NCBI GenBank assembly: GCA_024734555.1
Contig: JANPWX010000028.1
Span: forward strand, 513,694 to 577,693
From: Trochalopteron elliotii
Lineage: Eukaryota > Chordata > Aves > Passeriformes > Leiothrichidae
Direction of reading: 5' to 3'
Length of the DNA: 64,000 nt
Under the pieces are notes generated by a model. The model made no database searches, was not told the origin of the DNA, and was given only the letters and a program-made list of their open reading frames with translations. Position 1 is the first letter of the stretch. Every line of letters starts with the position of its first letter. A program made the translations under genes and the position numbers. Of this stretch, positions 1 to 12,365 are shown one piece after another.

Positions 1-984
1 CCAGCAAGATGTCGTCATTTTTAAGCAAGTTTTTTTCTGCAAATGGGAAAAAGTACTGGGAACAGTAAGGTGTAGCATGCAGGAAAGAGGGTTTCTCAGA
101 TTCATAAATCATGTCAATGTGATTTAATATTTTTCCTATGCTTATTATTTATAAGCAAATTAATCCCATCTGTTTCATTAAATATGCTTTTCCTTGACTT
201 TAGAAACAAAAAAATATTAAGGATCCTTGATTTTAAATTAATCTTGAATTCTGGTTTTGGAACATGCTTAATTATCTGGAAGCCTTGTCTTTGTTTCTAG
301 TTATTTTTCCTCCTTCTTCCACTAGTATGGCAGAGTTTAATTTTTAGAGGAATTTCTTCCTTTCTTTTGCCTCTAACTTTTAATTAATTTACATATTTAT
401 TTGCTTTTAATAGTCTAGCTTTCTTTTAAAAATATTCATTTTAATATAAATATGTTTGTAAAAGTGGATCCAACAAAAGAGGGGAAAAGAGGTGTGTTTC
501 TAAATATGGGGAGTACTGTTTCCTTAAAAAAAATTATTTCCTTATTTTAAGGTTTTGTACATTTATCAGCAGCAAAAAGGAACAGAACTACAGGCTTTAA
601 ATACAAAGATATGTAAACACTGGAGTGTTCTGATATTTCATTAAAAAATTACAGATTAATATTTCATTGTGATTAATCTCTCATTTTAAACAAATTTGTC
701 ACAATCCTTATAAATAATGCAGCAATTAGGTTACAGCTAAACCAGTGCTTATGTATTTGCCCTAAAGCATTAGCCAAAGTATTAAAAAATATTCTGTACC
801 TTTTCAGATGCCACTTAAGGACTATTCTGAAATTACTGAAAGGCTATTCTGAGAATTCAAAAAAAAAAAAAAAAAATAAGCTTCTTCCCCATTTCTGTTT
901 GGAGAAATTAATGTCTGTCTCTGCCTTGCAAAGAAGTGAAAAAGCAGATGGTATTCTTTTATCTTGTGCCCTATTTGCTGACCA
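1..984. other. AT-rich intergenic or intronic DNA, nothing recognised
   Basis: This stretch has long T and A runs and many stops in all frames. An 18-base A run sits at 859-876, but no retrocopy or pseudogene precedes it that I can recognise. No exon, RNA gene or repeat family was identified. Confidence 0.6.
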
Positions 985-1125
985 CTAGAAACAGCGCTGG
1001 GGGCGGAATGCTCTGCTGTCCCTTAATGCGCCGCTGATAGTGAGGTGTTATCTCAGAGCTGCCTCTCAACCTCTACCCCGTCACATTAGCCGAGATCAGC
1101 GACGTAGCGTGCACTGTCAGTCCCT
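985..1125. other. candidate conserved non-coding element (CpG-retaining island)
   Basis: About ten CpG dinucleotides are packed into roughly 130 bases (for example near 993, 1028, 1079, 1091 and 1100-1110), while the surrounding kilobases have almost none. The block contains no simple repeat and no known transposon signature. A GATA-type core (TTATC) lies near 1048. CpG retention in methylated bird DNA suggests either selection or an unmethylated small regulatory island. A 64-codon frame crosses it but has no recognisable domain. Function is inferred from texture only. Confidence 0.3.
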
Positions 1126-3634
1126 GAGGTCAAACACTCTGCCACTGCTGAAAGGCCTTTCTCAGTTAGGGGCCACAACTGTGAACTTTCTCATGAGCAG
1201 AGAGACTTTTAGGACCAACCTGCCCTTTCTGTAACATGGCTGGTACTCAGTGCAGCTGACGACAGCCGTCAGGAGAACTGATCTGATTTCCCTGAGCCTT
1301 TCATAGTCTTACAGTAGTTTTTTGCTGGGATGTATGGTAACATTTTAAATAAGCTCTTCAGGCTGGATTCAGGGAAAGGTTTAAGATCCAGCTGCACAAG
1401 AACTTAGGGAAGGGACTTCCATTCAAGAAAAAACACTCCCAGTCCCCCCAACCTGTTTACAGGAAGAAAAATATTTTGAATTTCCTGACCCTTTGATTTC
1501 CGTGGTTGATATGTTTCACTCAGGGACCCAATTGTCTCAAATTCAAAAGCATATATAGGTGTCCAGCTCAGCACTGTGAATCCTGTTCCTTGTGTCACAT
1601 CCCATGGTGTCTGAATCTGTGTTTTCTTTCTGCCCCTCTCTGGATAAAATTGCTGTGGCTGTTCTCCAGTTGTGCTCAGCAGATTGTAGGCTGAAAAGTC
1701 ATGATTATGTCTACTAGGAAAAGTATGAAGTGCTTAGATTCAAATTAAGGTTTGTTCAAACATGAAGTTGTCTTGCACAGGAATGATACAAAAGGAGATT
1801 TTTTGTGTGGAGACTAGCTGGATTTAGCAATGCTTTTGCTAGCATTCCTCCTGACAAGAAATACTCATGTGGAGCTAGATAACTTCAGACTACATGTTTT
1901 GCTCTCTCAGGGATGATAGTAATGTCAGCATTTAAAACAGACTTCTGACACTGCAATGGGATAAAGTAGCTTCATAAGGACTGGAAGATTTTCCTTGTGT
2001 GTTTTGGACAACAGCTCAAATGAATAGTCTTCATGTTTCTAAAGAATTGAATGTAAAGCTTGAATTCTTCGTAGGTCTTCATTTCAGTGCGCTTGATTTG
2101 TCTATTCAATAGAGATATGAAAATTTATTCTACAAAAGCTGTCATAACAGCAGTCCTCTCTGTCCTCTCCTAAAGCTGGTCCACATAATAGATAAAAACT
2201 TGTCCTTCACCCCCCTTGTATTATTTTCTTCCCCTCCATTCCTTTCCCACAAACATACATCCAGCCAGCATTTCATAAACTGTGCTCTGGAAGGCGTAAA
2301 GGTTGTTTCTCCCAGTGGCAAATGCTTTGTTGTCCAAATGATATTATCAGTCATATTTGCAGAACAATTTTACTTGAAATGCATCTGTTTGATGCATGAT
2401 ATTGCACTCTTCATTCTGCCAAAGGCAGAGCATTGAAGGGAAGAAAAACAATAAAGAATGTAACCTTTGTGGAAAAAACAATGAGTAAGCAGGTGCTGCT
2501 TTTATAAAGTCACCTTTGCAGGCAAAATAATACTACTTCAAAAGCCAGTTATATTTCCCTGTAGGCCTAAAAGAAATGTGTGTGATAGTTGAATATTGCA
2601 AGACCAAGAATTTTTCAGCAAGTGAAGTAGAAAAATACCTACTATTAAATTGCTGTTCAACTCATCTCCCATCAATTTCTTGTCCTGATAAAAATATTTT
2701 TATTTTACCAGGCTGTAGCCATTTAGACACTTTCCATAAGTCAGAGAGTTTGAGATACCCTGTTATTGCTGGTAATTTTAGCACTTCCTTCCTACTGCCA
2801 TAATAGCAGAGTCTGTGAGGTTCCTCATTAAGAGACGAGTGCCAGATACTGACAGAGTGCAGAACTCAGCCCCAGGCTTCCCAAGCTTGTTCCCTTATTA
2901 CTGAAGCAGAATGAAAACTGTGAATTCACAAAGATTTACTTGAATAGTGCTAATGCATCTTGAGTGATAAACTTTAAAATGGAATGATTGTCACTCAATG
3001 TACTGGAAATAAAAGAGCATAGTGTAGTGTTAATATGTCCCACTTTCCTCTTAAAGCAATTGCCATCAGATTTTTTTCTTGCAAACAGGAAAGAAAAGAT
3101 TCCTTCTCTTATGCCACCTCACATATCATGCCAGATCCCATAAACGACTTCCCCTTCTGCCTGTTGGGACTTAGCCTTAAATGCGTTGATTAATATGAAG
3201 TAAAATGTAACGGAATTGTCCCTAACTTCACATTAAAGGCTGACCTTGATTCTCTTTGATTTATAGTGTTAAAGAAGGTTGTAACTGACTACAAGGCCTT
3301 GTCATTATAGATCTCCATCTATGTTTTGGTCATCCACTAAACAAGTGAACTTGAGAATAAAAGTCGTTCATCTATGGAAACATATGAGATAAGGCTCTTG
3401 CACTTAAAGGATATGGTCTATGTATGTCCATAATTTCTTCCCACTCACAAGTTAAAATCCACCTCCTCACACACTCCTGTCATGTGCTAGTGCTGTGATG
3501 GATTTAGAACAACTGTTTTACCTGGATGCACTCCAGTCTCCAAAGGCCCACAGAAAAAGAGGTAACATCAAAAATAGGTAACTCTTCCTTTATGGATGAT
3601 GGGATACCAGAAGATGCATTTACTTGGTGTTTTT
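1126..3634. other. unique AT-rich DNA, nothing recognised
   Basis: No coding exon, repeat family or structured RNA was recognised. Short frames on both strands lack domain features, and several overlap each other antisense, as expected by chance. Confidence 0.55.
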
Positions 3635-3678
3635 GCATAAAGTATGGCATGGTTTTGTATAAAGTATGGTATGGTGAA
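3635..3678 (+). repeat. 22-bp tandem duplication
   Basis: A 22-base unit beginning GCATAAAGTATGGCATGG at 3635 is followed at 3657 by a near-identical copy (GTATAAAGTATGGTATGG). Two C-to-T differences distinguish the copies. It is a local slippage or duplication product with no larger element around it. Confidence 0.75.
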
Positions 3679-6514
3679 CTGTGAATCCAACACAGTCTAT
3701 ATCCTGATTTGAAACTGAAACCTCTTAGAATAAAAGGACAGCAAATAGTAAAAGGGCAGAATGGCAAGCATTAAAATCATGTATTGGCAGGTATCTTGTA
3801 AGTATAAAACCTGTGTCAGCAGTTTCCTGAAATGCATATTGGTAGTAATTAATAACGGATTACTTCCCTGACAACTAAATTTTTTAAGTGACTAACAGTA
3901 TCTAAAACATTCCTTACTTTTAGTTTGCATGCCTTCCACACTATTTTTCTAGAATGGTGGTATAAAACAAAGCTGAGAGGCCAATATATGTAAAGCCATT
4001 TTCAAGACACTCCATAGGCAGGTACATTCCTTTAACTGGAAGGGTTATGTAACATTGTTGTTGAAGGCTATTGGCTGATTGATAGTGGAGTGTGATGGTT
4101 TAATTAAGTTCCCATGGGAGATATCAGCCACAATTCGCTTTCATCAACTGTGAAATACATAACTGGCTTAGCTGAGAGATTTTATTTTGGAAAACACTCT
4201 TCCTTATTCATTCCCTGATCTGGATAATGAGGTTGACCAGTTTGTAGAAACAGCATGAAAAAAACATTTATTTACTGTCTACTGTAAAAGTCTTTGATTA
4301 TTTTTCCTCAGATGAGCAAGCTTTAGGAGAGGCTATAATTCATCATCTGACTCAAGAGAGGATCCTTTACCTGTCATGAGCAGCTTGATCAGACCCTCCC
4401 AGTCTGTGACTTAATATGAAAAATCTTCTGCAATTATCCTACCAGACCACCAGCAGTGTTATGTTCAGAACATGCAGAAGAACATGCATGATGCCTTCCT
4501 GAGCAACATCTCTCTTCTCTTCTGTGGAGAGGTTTAGGTGGAGAGGGTTGTGGGATGGTTAAAGACTTCTAATGACTCAAATCAGGTAGGGAACAGGGTT
4601 TCTAAATTTCAGCAGAGGGTTTTATTGTCTGGTCTTACTCCATACTTTAAAATGGACAGTAAACAAAAGGCAGCAAAACCATAGCAAGCTCACTCATTGT
4701 AGGTGACTCCTTACTTTCTACCTAATGGTAGTGAGGGGTAAGGTGATATATGAAGTAGTCACTGAATCTCATTTTGCATTTTCAGTTTAAAAGGTTTTCT
4801 TGAAGATCTGGATGTACAGTTGCCTGCTCAGACGGACTGAATCAGAGAAGAAAAAAGAATTGTCTCTGCCAAACTTGTGACTTCATTTGCAATACTTTAA
4901 AAAGAGCAATCCATTATAGACTACAGTCATCAGAAGGGGCTGAAAGAATTATCTGCTGGTTGAGGGTTGGGTGGTTTTTTTCTGTTTTTAATGCAGGGTG
5001 TTTGGTACAAGATTGTTAAGCATTTTTAGATGAGCACTGGACAGAGTGACTCAGGCTGCCACTGAACTTCATCCATCTCCTCATTTACACCAGCAAATAC
5101 TGCTGCCCTCCTGTCTTACAAAATAAAAGGGAAGCATACAGATTCCTGCACTATTTACACAGAGAAGTCAGAGGTGTGACAAGACCTTGGAACTGGCATC
5201 TTGCCAGGGGAATGCTCTTCCCAATGACCTAGAAGGCATGGTTCCACAGTGCCCTTATCTCTCCCACTTCAGTAAATTTGAGGGTGACAAAGTAGCCCTG
5301 CAACTTTTAGAGTGGCAGTAGCGGGTAGCCATAGTGACTTGGCTTTCAGTGGCAATGGGATTCTTTTCTGATATTCTGTACTAATGGAAGTCTGTAGTCT
5401 AAGCAAAATGCAGCTTTTCTCCAGGAGATATCTGTATCTATCTATAGTGACTTTGGAGCCACTAGTTGCACAAAAGGAAGTTTAAAGTATCACAAAGCCT
5501 CCTCTAATGCCCTTCTCAATATTCCCTTTGTTGTAGCTTTGGAGATTTTTTTACATTTTGATTTTAGTTCCTTCTTTTCACCTCTGCAGCATGGCTAGAT
5601 TAGCCATGAAATTTCAGGATGATACATTCATCACATTTACAAATTAGATATTGGGTGGAAATGAACTCATTTCTCCAATAATAACATTGTCATGGCTTTA
5701 ATGTACCTTGAGCAGTACCATTGACTCATTCATGATTCCAGCCAGAATCATCAGGGAAAATGGAAGCTACTTATTTAAGTCTTGGATTTGATCCTTGGTA
5801 TCTTCTATCTTGTGAAAGATGCTCTAGAAATACAAAGCTGCAACACTATTTGTCTCACAGATTCAACAAAGCAGGAAGATTTCCCAACTTAGTAATATGC
5901 AAATGCTCAGCCATTGAAGCCAAGCAATACTTTTAGAGATGTAAACATCTGCTACATACGATATAAGAGAAGTATTACAATATCTGTGTAGTATACATAT
6001 ATATAAAATACCCCCAGTGCCTTATTGACAAGGAGGACATAGGTCTTTCCTTGGCTGTAATTCTGCTCTTTTTGAACAGCACTTTATCTTAGACATGGGC
6101 CAGCTGCAAACAGCAAGACCTTCTGTGACATGTCTATTATTCTGATTGAGAGTGGCAAAATCTAGCTCAGAAGGAGAAAGTGTTTTATGAAGTTTAACAA
6201 GAAAATAAGGATAAATGTTTTTTGAAGAAAAATACTCCTATTTTAGCTTTAAACAAACTTTACTTTTTCACAGTATTTTATTTAATTTCAGCAAGATATG
6301 GCAGTGGTAACATGATTCTATTTAATCTTAATTTCATTTTTAATATGTTGTCTAAACTTCCGTTAAATATGGAGGAGATAAACTTCCTTAGTTCCTAAAG
6401 CTATAAATTACAGTAGCAAGAGTCCTTTATCGTTTGAAGTTAAAGTTTACATCCTAACTAATTTAAAAGAATTCCAGATTTAAACAGGGATTTATAACAC
6501 AAAGCACAGAGTGT
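3679..6514. other. unique non-coding DNA, nothing recognised
   Basis: Moderately AT-rich sequence without a simple repeat above about 15 bases. No LINE, LTR or exon was recognised. Confidence 0.5.
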
Positions 6515-6640
6515 GAGATGCCATTCCCAGCCAAAACTTGCAGCATTTGTTCATAACGGCAGAGCCAAGTGGATGGAGCGGTGTAAAATATCTTCGCTCT
6601 GTTTTACTAATTACTACACGTCTGCCAAAGATACAAGCAG
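6515..6640. other. candidate conserved non-coding element
   Basis: A repeat-free block of higher complexity with several preserved CpGs (near 6558, 6577, 6594 and 6619) and an ACTAATTACTA homeodomain-type core near 6606-6616. It stands out from the AT-rich flanks. A 71-codon minus-strand frame crosses it, but the peptide has no recognisable family features. Regulatory role is inferred from texture alone. Confidence 0.25.
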
Positions 6641-9242
6641 GGAGATAGGACTTCAAGGGATGTGCTGGTGTTAGACTGCAGAGTCTCTTTCTGAAATTAG
6701 TGAACATGAAAGGAATGTGCTGCGAGTTCCTATCTACTGTTTATCTGTGAGGGCCCAGCAGATAGTGAGCTTGACAGTGAAATTCTAGCCCTGAAACTGA
6801 TGAAATGCCAAAGTTTCCTTAGTCCCTGGGACCGCTCAGTGTATCTTTTCTTGCTTCATAAGGGAGTGACTGGTATTTGAGCACTGATAACAGCAATCTT
6901 ACTGGTGGTGCCAAGTTAGAAAAGACATTCCTCAAAAATAAACAGCGGAACACAACTACTTTTTTTCCCTGTGCAATGGCAACCCATATAAGAATCAAGT
7001 AATACATCTGTTTATGGAGCAGAACAATGAATTCTGTGCAGATCTAAACATCCACTGCAGGATCAGAAAATTTCATTCACTTTGATACGTGTGAAGCTAG
7101 TGGTGAGCATGGCAAATGAGAGGAAATGTGTTGCAAAAACTTTCTATAAACTTACTACACCCATAAAAAGGTTCCTTTATATGTAAATTTGCACATTTTG
7201 TTTAGGAAAGTTTATGACAACAATACTTAAGCTCTTGTCATAGTTAAAAACAAATTTCAAGTAGAAAAATAAATTATATTCTTTGCTACACGTAGGTACT
7301 GCAATTAAGATAGCTTGACTGTTCTTTGTCTCACACATACTGTATATAAGAAAGAAGATTTTCCTGCTGGGAAATGAAGTTTCTATTCAGTGATTATTGT
7401 ATGTCCTCCACACCTCCAGCACTATCTTAGGAGAAATGTTCAAGTACCAGTCAGCACTTATTTCAAATTAGTAAAACCCTCCCTGAACAAAATATTAAAA
7501 TTTATTTGTCTCATATGTAATCATGTACAAATAGGTAAGTAATATTTAGCTTTTGAGATAAATTTTTCCTGAAATGTTTTCATATTTCTGTCCGAAAAAA
7601 TGCAGCTTGTTTCCCCAGTAACCAAATTTTTAAATGTTTTACCCATAGCACATCAACCCGTGCCCTTGGCATTACATGCAGACCATGAAGCTGGAGAGAA
7701 GATTAATAAGGATGCCATGTTACCAGACCAACTTTAAGACTGCAAGATCCCAAGTCCTGAAAGTCTCCTGGGGCCAGCGTCATCAGGTAGATCCATCTTT
7801 CTCCTGCACACCCTGCTCCTCAGCTCTGCAGGGAAGTAAAGGGGCTCCAGGAAATTGCCATCATCTCCCTTCTGATTTGCTCCCAGAATTTCCCTGGATA
7901 GTCAGCTAGTGTCTCTACCTTTCAGGCATGTTGAAAACCACTTGCTGTATCTCAGGGGACCAGTCTTGCTCACCCATCTTCTATTTGAGGTGGCACAATC
8001 TCTAGTCAAGTGCTCATTACGTGTTTGTCCTGCATAGAGGGACAAACAGGCCATCTGGTCAACTTTGTCAAACTGAATGCTGATAAATGCACCTCAATCA
8101 ACTTGTTCTGGCAGGTAGAAATGTCATCACTGGTAACATGGAATATCTGTAGGCATTGTTAAATGTATTTAGGTCAAGGATAACCATAACGGTAGATGGA
8201 ACTGTGCTGTGTCTCCAATGTTTTCTTGGAAATGGATATAAAGGATGATGGTAATGGCAAATATAGGTATAGGTTACCTGAAAATGCTCATGTCAGATAC
8301 ACAAGAAGTTACATGCTCATTTCTAACAGCATTTGTTTATTTAAAAATGGTCCTGGAAAGTTCTATCAGCTTGCTATTGTAAAATATGAATCTAATACTG
8401 AAACATTGAGTAAGCACATTTGCTTGACATGCTTAACACTGGTTTCAGTTTTTGCTATGCAATGCATTCACTCCCCATACCTTGATAAATCAAACAAATG
8501 CATTTCCATAGTAGAAGTAGAATTAAACAACAAAAAAAAGTTTCTATTGTTTAGTTAACTCTAAAATCATATATACAGAGTATTATTTCACTTCAGAACA
8601 GGCCAGTATATGACTTTACTGAGCAGTGAATGGAAGACATCATACTTTGTTATCCTTTTCAATATCCTTCCCTGGGATGACGACCATTCTAAGTCTTCCA
8701 ATTTGTCTCTTGATTTTAAGTGTTCAATGCTATTCGTATAGAAAGTGAACAAGACTATTAGATAGATGTCTTTGAAAGCCTCTGGAAGGTCTCTCCATCA
8801 TCTAAATTTAAGACTGATTGCTTGTAACTTTTTTTGGAGCATGTGACTCTAAACAAATCAACTTTAATTTGAAAATCAAAATGGTAAAGTAAAGCCTGTT
8901 AGCCTTAGCAAAGTAAGAATATAATTCCCCACTGCTCAGTTTCACTTAATGGTCCCCTAGTAATAAAACAATTTTTCCCAAACAAAAACCTGTTTAAACC
9001 AATGTTTTTTAATAAATACTGTTCTGTGCAATGACAGTGTATCATCATGAACTAAAAATATATCTTTTGTCTGTACATATCCACTCTCATACCAATTTTA
9101 TCTAATGTAAAACTCCTTTTCCATACTAACTTCATAGCACATTTGGTCTTTAGTGGCATTACATGAGTGTGAAAATTATTCGGAGAAAGAAGGAGGAAAT
9201 ATTATTATGGCATGCTAACAGACATTTATACATCTAGGTAGA
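6641..9242. other. unique AT-rich DNA, nothing recognised
   Basis: Contains a 120-codon open frame at 8196-8558 on the plus strand. It has no signal peptide, repeat or domain that I recognise, and no convincing splice signals frame it. I treat it as chance. No transposon signature was seen. Confidence 0.5.
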
Positions 9243-9290
9243 GTTATACATATAGTAATATGTATGTGCACATATAATATATACATACAA
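9243..9290. repeat. AT/TG-rich microsatellite-like tract
   Basis: Alternating TATA, TATG and CATA steps form a degenerate purine-pyrimidine alternating tract of about 48 bases. It is low-complexity DNA with no precise repeat unit. Confidence 0.5.
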
Positions 9291-9939
9291 CCCCATAGAC
9301 ATCTATGCAGATACTAATTTTTTGTTGTTACAGCTGGAAAGGTTCACATAGGCAGACAAATGTATGACCAATGGAATTTTTAGCAGCCTGTGATAATATT
9401 TCTTCAGATTATGAAACTTTCTTCAAATGCCTAAAAATTAGGAGTTTATCAACATTAAAAAACCTTAATGACAGAAGAGCACCTTCAAAAAATATCTGTT
9501 CATTCATTGGCGAGCATTTATCACTTTCTGTGTAATGTAAAGCTTATCTGCTGGCAGACTCAGCAATGTTTCCCGACAAAAAGCACAACCTTTAAGCATT
9601 TACAATTTTGTTATGTGTCTTCCTCCTCCTCTTAACTGACCTGTGGGTGAAAATATCAGTAAATTATGTCCATATGGAACATGATAAATTTAATGCACTG
9701 AGGTCTATTTTACTTTTTCTATTTAAAACTGAATTTCTAAAGTAAGGTCACAACTTCTATTTCTAAAAAAGCCATCAATATGTTTATATTTCTAAGCAAA
9801 TTTATTAAAACATTTACTTTGCTACTTGGGTATATGACCAGTACTTTACTGTTAAACTACAGAGCTATAGATATCATAGTGTCGACTCAAATGAACAATC
9901 TGTATGAAAATTACTATTCTTTCAGAAAATGTTATTTCT

Positions 9940-10005
9940 AGAAAAAAGCCCCAAGGAAAACCAAGAAACCAAACAAAAACCACCAAGAGCCCCACCAAAA
10001 GCTGA
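9940..10005. repeat. A/C-rich low-complexity tract
   Basis: A run of CCAAA and CCAAG-like words produces a C+A-dominated segment. Its complement reads as Trp/Phe/Gly-rich, which explains the odd C-terminus of the 124-codon minus-strand frame here. A smaller similar run lies at 10345-10370. Not coding. Confidence 0.55.
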
Positions 10006-10974
10006 ATCTCAGAGCCCTTGACCAAAATGAAACTTTTCTTCCTGGTGGAATATACCCAGTATTTAAAAGATCTGAGGACGAACCTGTAAGAAAGAGATTG
10101 ATCTTTTTCTTTGCGAAATGTAATATTTCCTCTCTATGCTGATCAAACAGTAGTATTAGTTTAAATTTGCAACTAAAGACGTGTATAATTCGATTCACTG
10201 CAGTAAGCTCTACTTCTAAAGTATAAAGTGCCACGATTCTTCTGAAAGGAATCTCCTCTATAGAAAAAGATGTTGAAACTGTACTGTTTGATAGTATTTC
10301 TATATACCCCACTAATTTTAAACATTTCCTGAAGGAATGATGATTTCAAAACCAAACCAAAACAAAATGATTTCAAGGTGATAAAACTGAATCATTTTTG
10401 CAGAACATTCATATCCCAAGTTATTAATTACCCTTGCTACTTTTTTCTCACTTGACGTCTTTGAACAGATAGTACCAAATCTGACTGTTACTTCTGCCAT
10501 GATTTTGTGGTCCTTCTTTCCCCCAGTTTTATGTGCAGTCCAGAAGGCTCATCAAGGGTGCAAGTATGTCTAAGTAATGTAGCAATAAATTAGACAGCTG
10601 TATTGTTTCTGTTGTGAGTTGACCTGAGTGGGGTCAGCACTTTTGGGTATACCTTTTCCACAGTGGTTGCATAGTCTGATTTTGCTTAGTGCTAATCTTT
10701 TACGTGGTAGAAGGGTGAGTGCAATGTGTGGAAAATAACTTCTGTTACTTGGTGGGAATTCTGTAATGTTTTGCCCCTTAGGGCATTAAGATCTGCCAAC
10801 TGGAAAGAAGCAAATTGCTTTCCGAGTCACTGCTCTCACCATCAGTGAAGTCAAAGGCCTTCTGGGAATCAACATTTTTTAAGTGCTCACTTAGTGCTTC
10901 TGTTAAGTACAATTGACATAGCCTCTCTCCCTGTCAGACATCTCCAGAAGTAAAAGAAACTCAGTATAGGAATG

Positions 10975-11040
10975 TGCTGGTTTTGGATTGATTGACAACC
11001 GGTTAAACCAATTGGGGAGTGGTATATACCTCTGTTTCTG
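10975..11040. other. possible LTR edge or recombined retroviral junction
   Basis: The sequence starts TGTGCTGGTTTTGG at 10975, which resembles the terminal TG...GGTTT of avian ERVL-class LTRs. It continues through a TATATA-like motif near 11023. It lies at the far end of the internal segment of the minus-strand retroviral fragment to its right, where a second LTR could be expected. It does not match the 11467 LTR terminus, so it may be a fragment of another LTR family. Weak call. Confidence 0.25.
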
Positions 11041-11444
11041 GCACAAAGAGCTGGTTGAAGGTCTGGGAGAAAAATTCATCCACTGTCATTTCCTCGCAGA
11101 AAGTACCATTCCTAAAGTAACCCCAAAAACATACACCTAGTGTGTGATAGCCATGTATCTATATGCCTGCCTTCTAGAGGAAGTTAAAAATCCATAGATT
11201 CTTCACCTTATCAACCCACAAAGCAAACTCGATAACAGCCACAGTAGCCTTAGTTAAAGGGCCCATGTTTAGATGAGGGCCTGCAAATGGGAGAAATACA
11301 GCCACAACCACATGCCACCTGAACCACGGTAAGCTAGACCACGTGGTGTTACCTAACAAGGTTTCTATATCCACTACACAAGAAATTAGGTCACTCAAGA
11401 ACTGTCATTCCTTTTTTCACCCTTTTTCTCTCAATAGCCTTGAG
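11041..11444 (-). mobile_element. decayed endogenous retrovirus leader or internal segment
   Basis: This stretch lies directly downstream, in the minus-strand sense, of an LTR and primer-binding site, where the untranslated leader and start of gag would sit. A 74-codon minus-strand frame at 11174-11398 is present but shows no recognisable matrix, capsid or zinc-knuckle motif. No reverse transcriptase, integrase or envelope sequence follows further left, so the provirus is truncated. Assignment comes from position next to the primer-binding site; the left boundary is uncertain. Confidence 0.45.
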
Positions 11445-11460
11445 CCTTGGTTTGGCACCA
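11445..11460 (-). other. retroviral primer-binding site resembling the tRNA-Phe type
   Basis: Read on the minus strand this is TGGTGCCAAACCAAGG, six bases past the CA end of the LTR. Retroviral primer-binding sites begin TGG, and the start TGGTGCC followed by AAACC matches the complement of the tRNA-Phe 3' end except for one missing base and two mismatches. The position, orientation and TGG start all agree with the LTR call. The loss of one base suggests an old, inactive copy. Confidence 0.6.
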
Positions 11461-11604
11461 AAAATCTGTCTTAGTTTGAAAGACAGGTGTCTGCTAGAGT
11501 GGGCAGGGCCTCCCTTGGAATGGGAGATTCAAACCTCCAAATTATTATAATTTTGAAAATTAAAGAGCTCTCAGGCAAAGATATGGGGGGAGGAATAACA
11601 GTTC

Positions 11605-11610
11605 TTTACT
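11605..11610 (-). promoter_or_regulatory. LTR polyadenylation signal variant (AGTAAA)
   Basis: The minus-strand hexamer AGTAAA lies about 140 bases upstream of the LTR 3' end, where the R/U5 boundary of this LTR type carries its poly(A) signal. A TATAAA hexamer (minus strand, 11615-11620) lies just upstream. Functional use is not shown. Confidence 0.4.
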
Positions 11611-11860
11611 AGCATTTATAACAAGGCAAACAAAACAACAACTACATCATTAACAACAAAACAGAACCAGGAACTCAGTAACAGCTTCCTTGACCGCAGA
11701 CACTTTCCCCTTCCATGCAGTTCCTGTCACAGCCAGCAGGGGCGCTGGTGGCTCCCGGCAGGGAGGGCAGGTGTGGTGATCCCCACGTGGCTGCAGGGGG
11801 CGCTGTGGCGCGGGCTTGGGGGGCACACGGTAATGGCGGCTTTGTCTGAGGCGGGAAGAG

Positions 11861-11890
11861 ATGGAAGAGCTGGAAGAACTGGAAGAGCTG
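11861..11890 (+). repeat. short GGAAGAGCT tandem repeat inside the LTR
   Basis: Three to four imperfect copies of a 9-base unit (GGAAGAGCT, GGAAGAACT) lie in the U3 region of the LTR. It inflates the plus-strand frame at 11773-12036 with RAGRTGRAG-type repeats. Confidence 0.6.
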
Positions 11891-12365
11891 GATCAGAAAC
11901 TCCAGAGCTGAGGCTGAAGATATCGGAGGTCTCAGCAGGCAGGGGGTGTGAGCTACAGAGTAGCAAAAAGACTCAGAGCAGTGCCGAAGAAGCAGCAGGG
12001 GGCGGGACAACAGCGACCCTGCTCCCAGCACAATGACCTTCCTCTTCTAGTGAGGCAGGAGATAACAAGGTCCCAGTTCAGTGGCTGCTCCCAGCAGCAG
12101 AGGCTCACTCCACACCAGAAGAAACAGGAATGGGCTGGACTTCTGTAGCAGGAGTGAGTTCCTTTCCCCAGCAGCAGCTACACCTTTCTCCTCTGAAGTC
12201 TCAGATCAAATGGGTGCGAGTTTCCCCGACCTGCCATCTCAAGCACACAGCCATCAATGCTTCTTAGCAACATAATGGGAAAAAATTCTGTGGTTAACAA
12301 GTAAAGAAAAGGAAAGAAAAAAAAAACCAACCCCCCCAAAAAACCCCAAAGCTCAATCCCCAACA

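Larger units (their letters stand above)
11467..12365 (-). mobile_element. endogenous retrovirus LTR (5' LTR of a truncated provirus), about 0.9 kb
   Basis: On the minus strand the element begins TGTTGGGGATTGAGC at 12365 and ends CTAAGACA at 11467, giving the TG...CA ends of an LTR. Near the 3' end is an AGTAAA polyadenylation-like signal (11605-11610), followed by AGAACTGTTATTCC and a segment with TTTGCCTGAGAGC, an arrangement I recognise from songbird LTRs. The U3 part (about 11690-12300) is GC- and CpG-rich with a GGAAGAGCT repeat at about 11861-11890. The primer-binding site six bases beyond 11467 confirms orientation. Frames of 118 and 87 codons inside it are LTR shadows. I could not find a clear target-site duplication, so the right end is approximate. 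Confidence 0.75.

Noticed and set aside
859..876. 18-base A run as the tail of a processed pseudogene (also runs at 33883 and 36607)
   Set aside because: No intronless gene copy, SINE or target-site duplication is visible next to the runs.
8196..8558. 120-codon frame
   Set aside because: AT-rich, low-information peptide with no recognised domain.
11675..12148. Overlapping frames of 66-118 codons on both strands
   Set aside because: They lie in the GC-rich U3 part of the LTR and have no conserved protein features.
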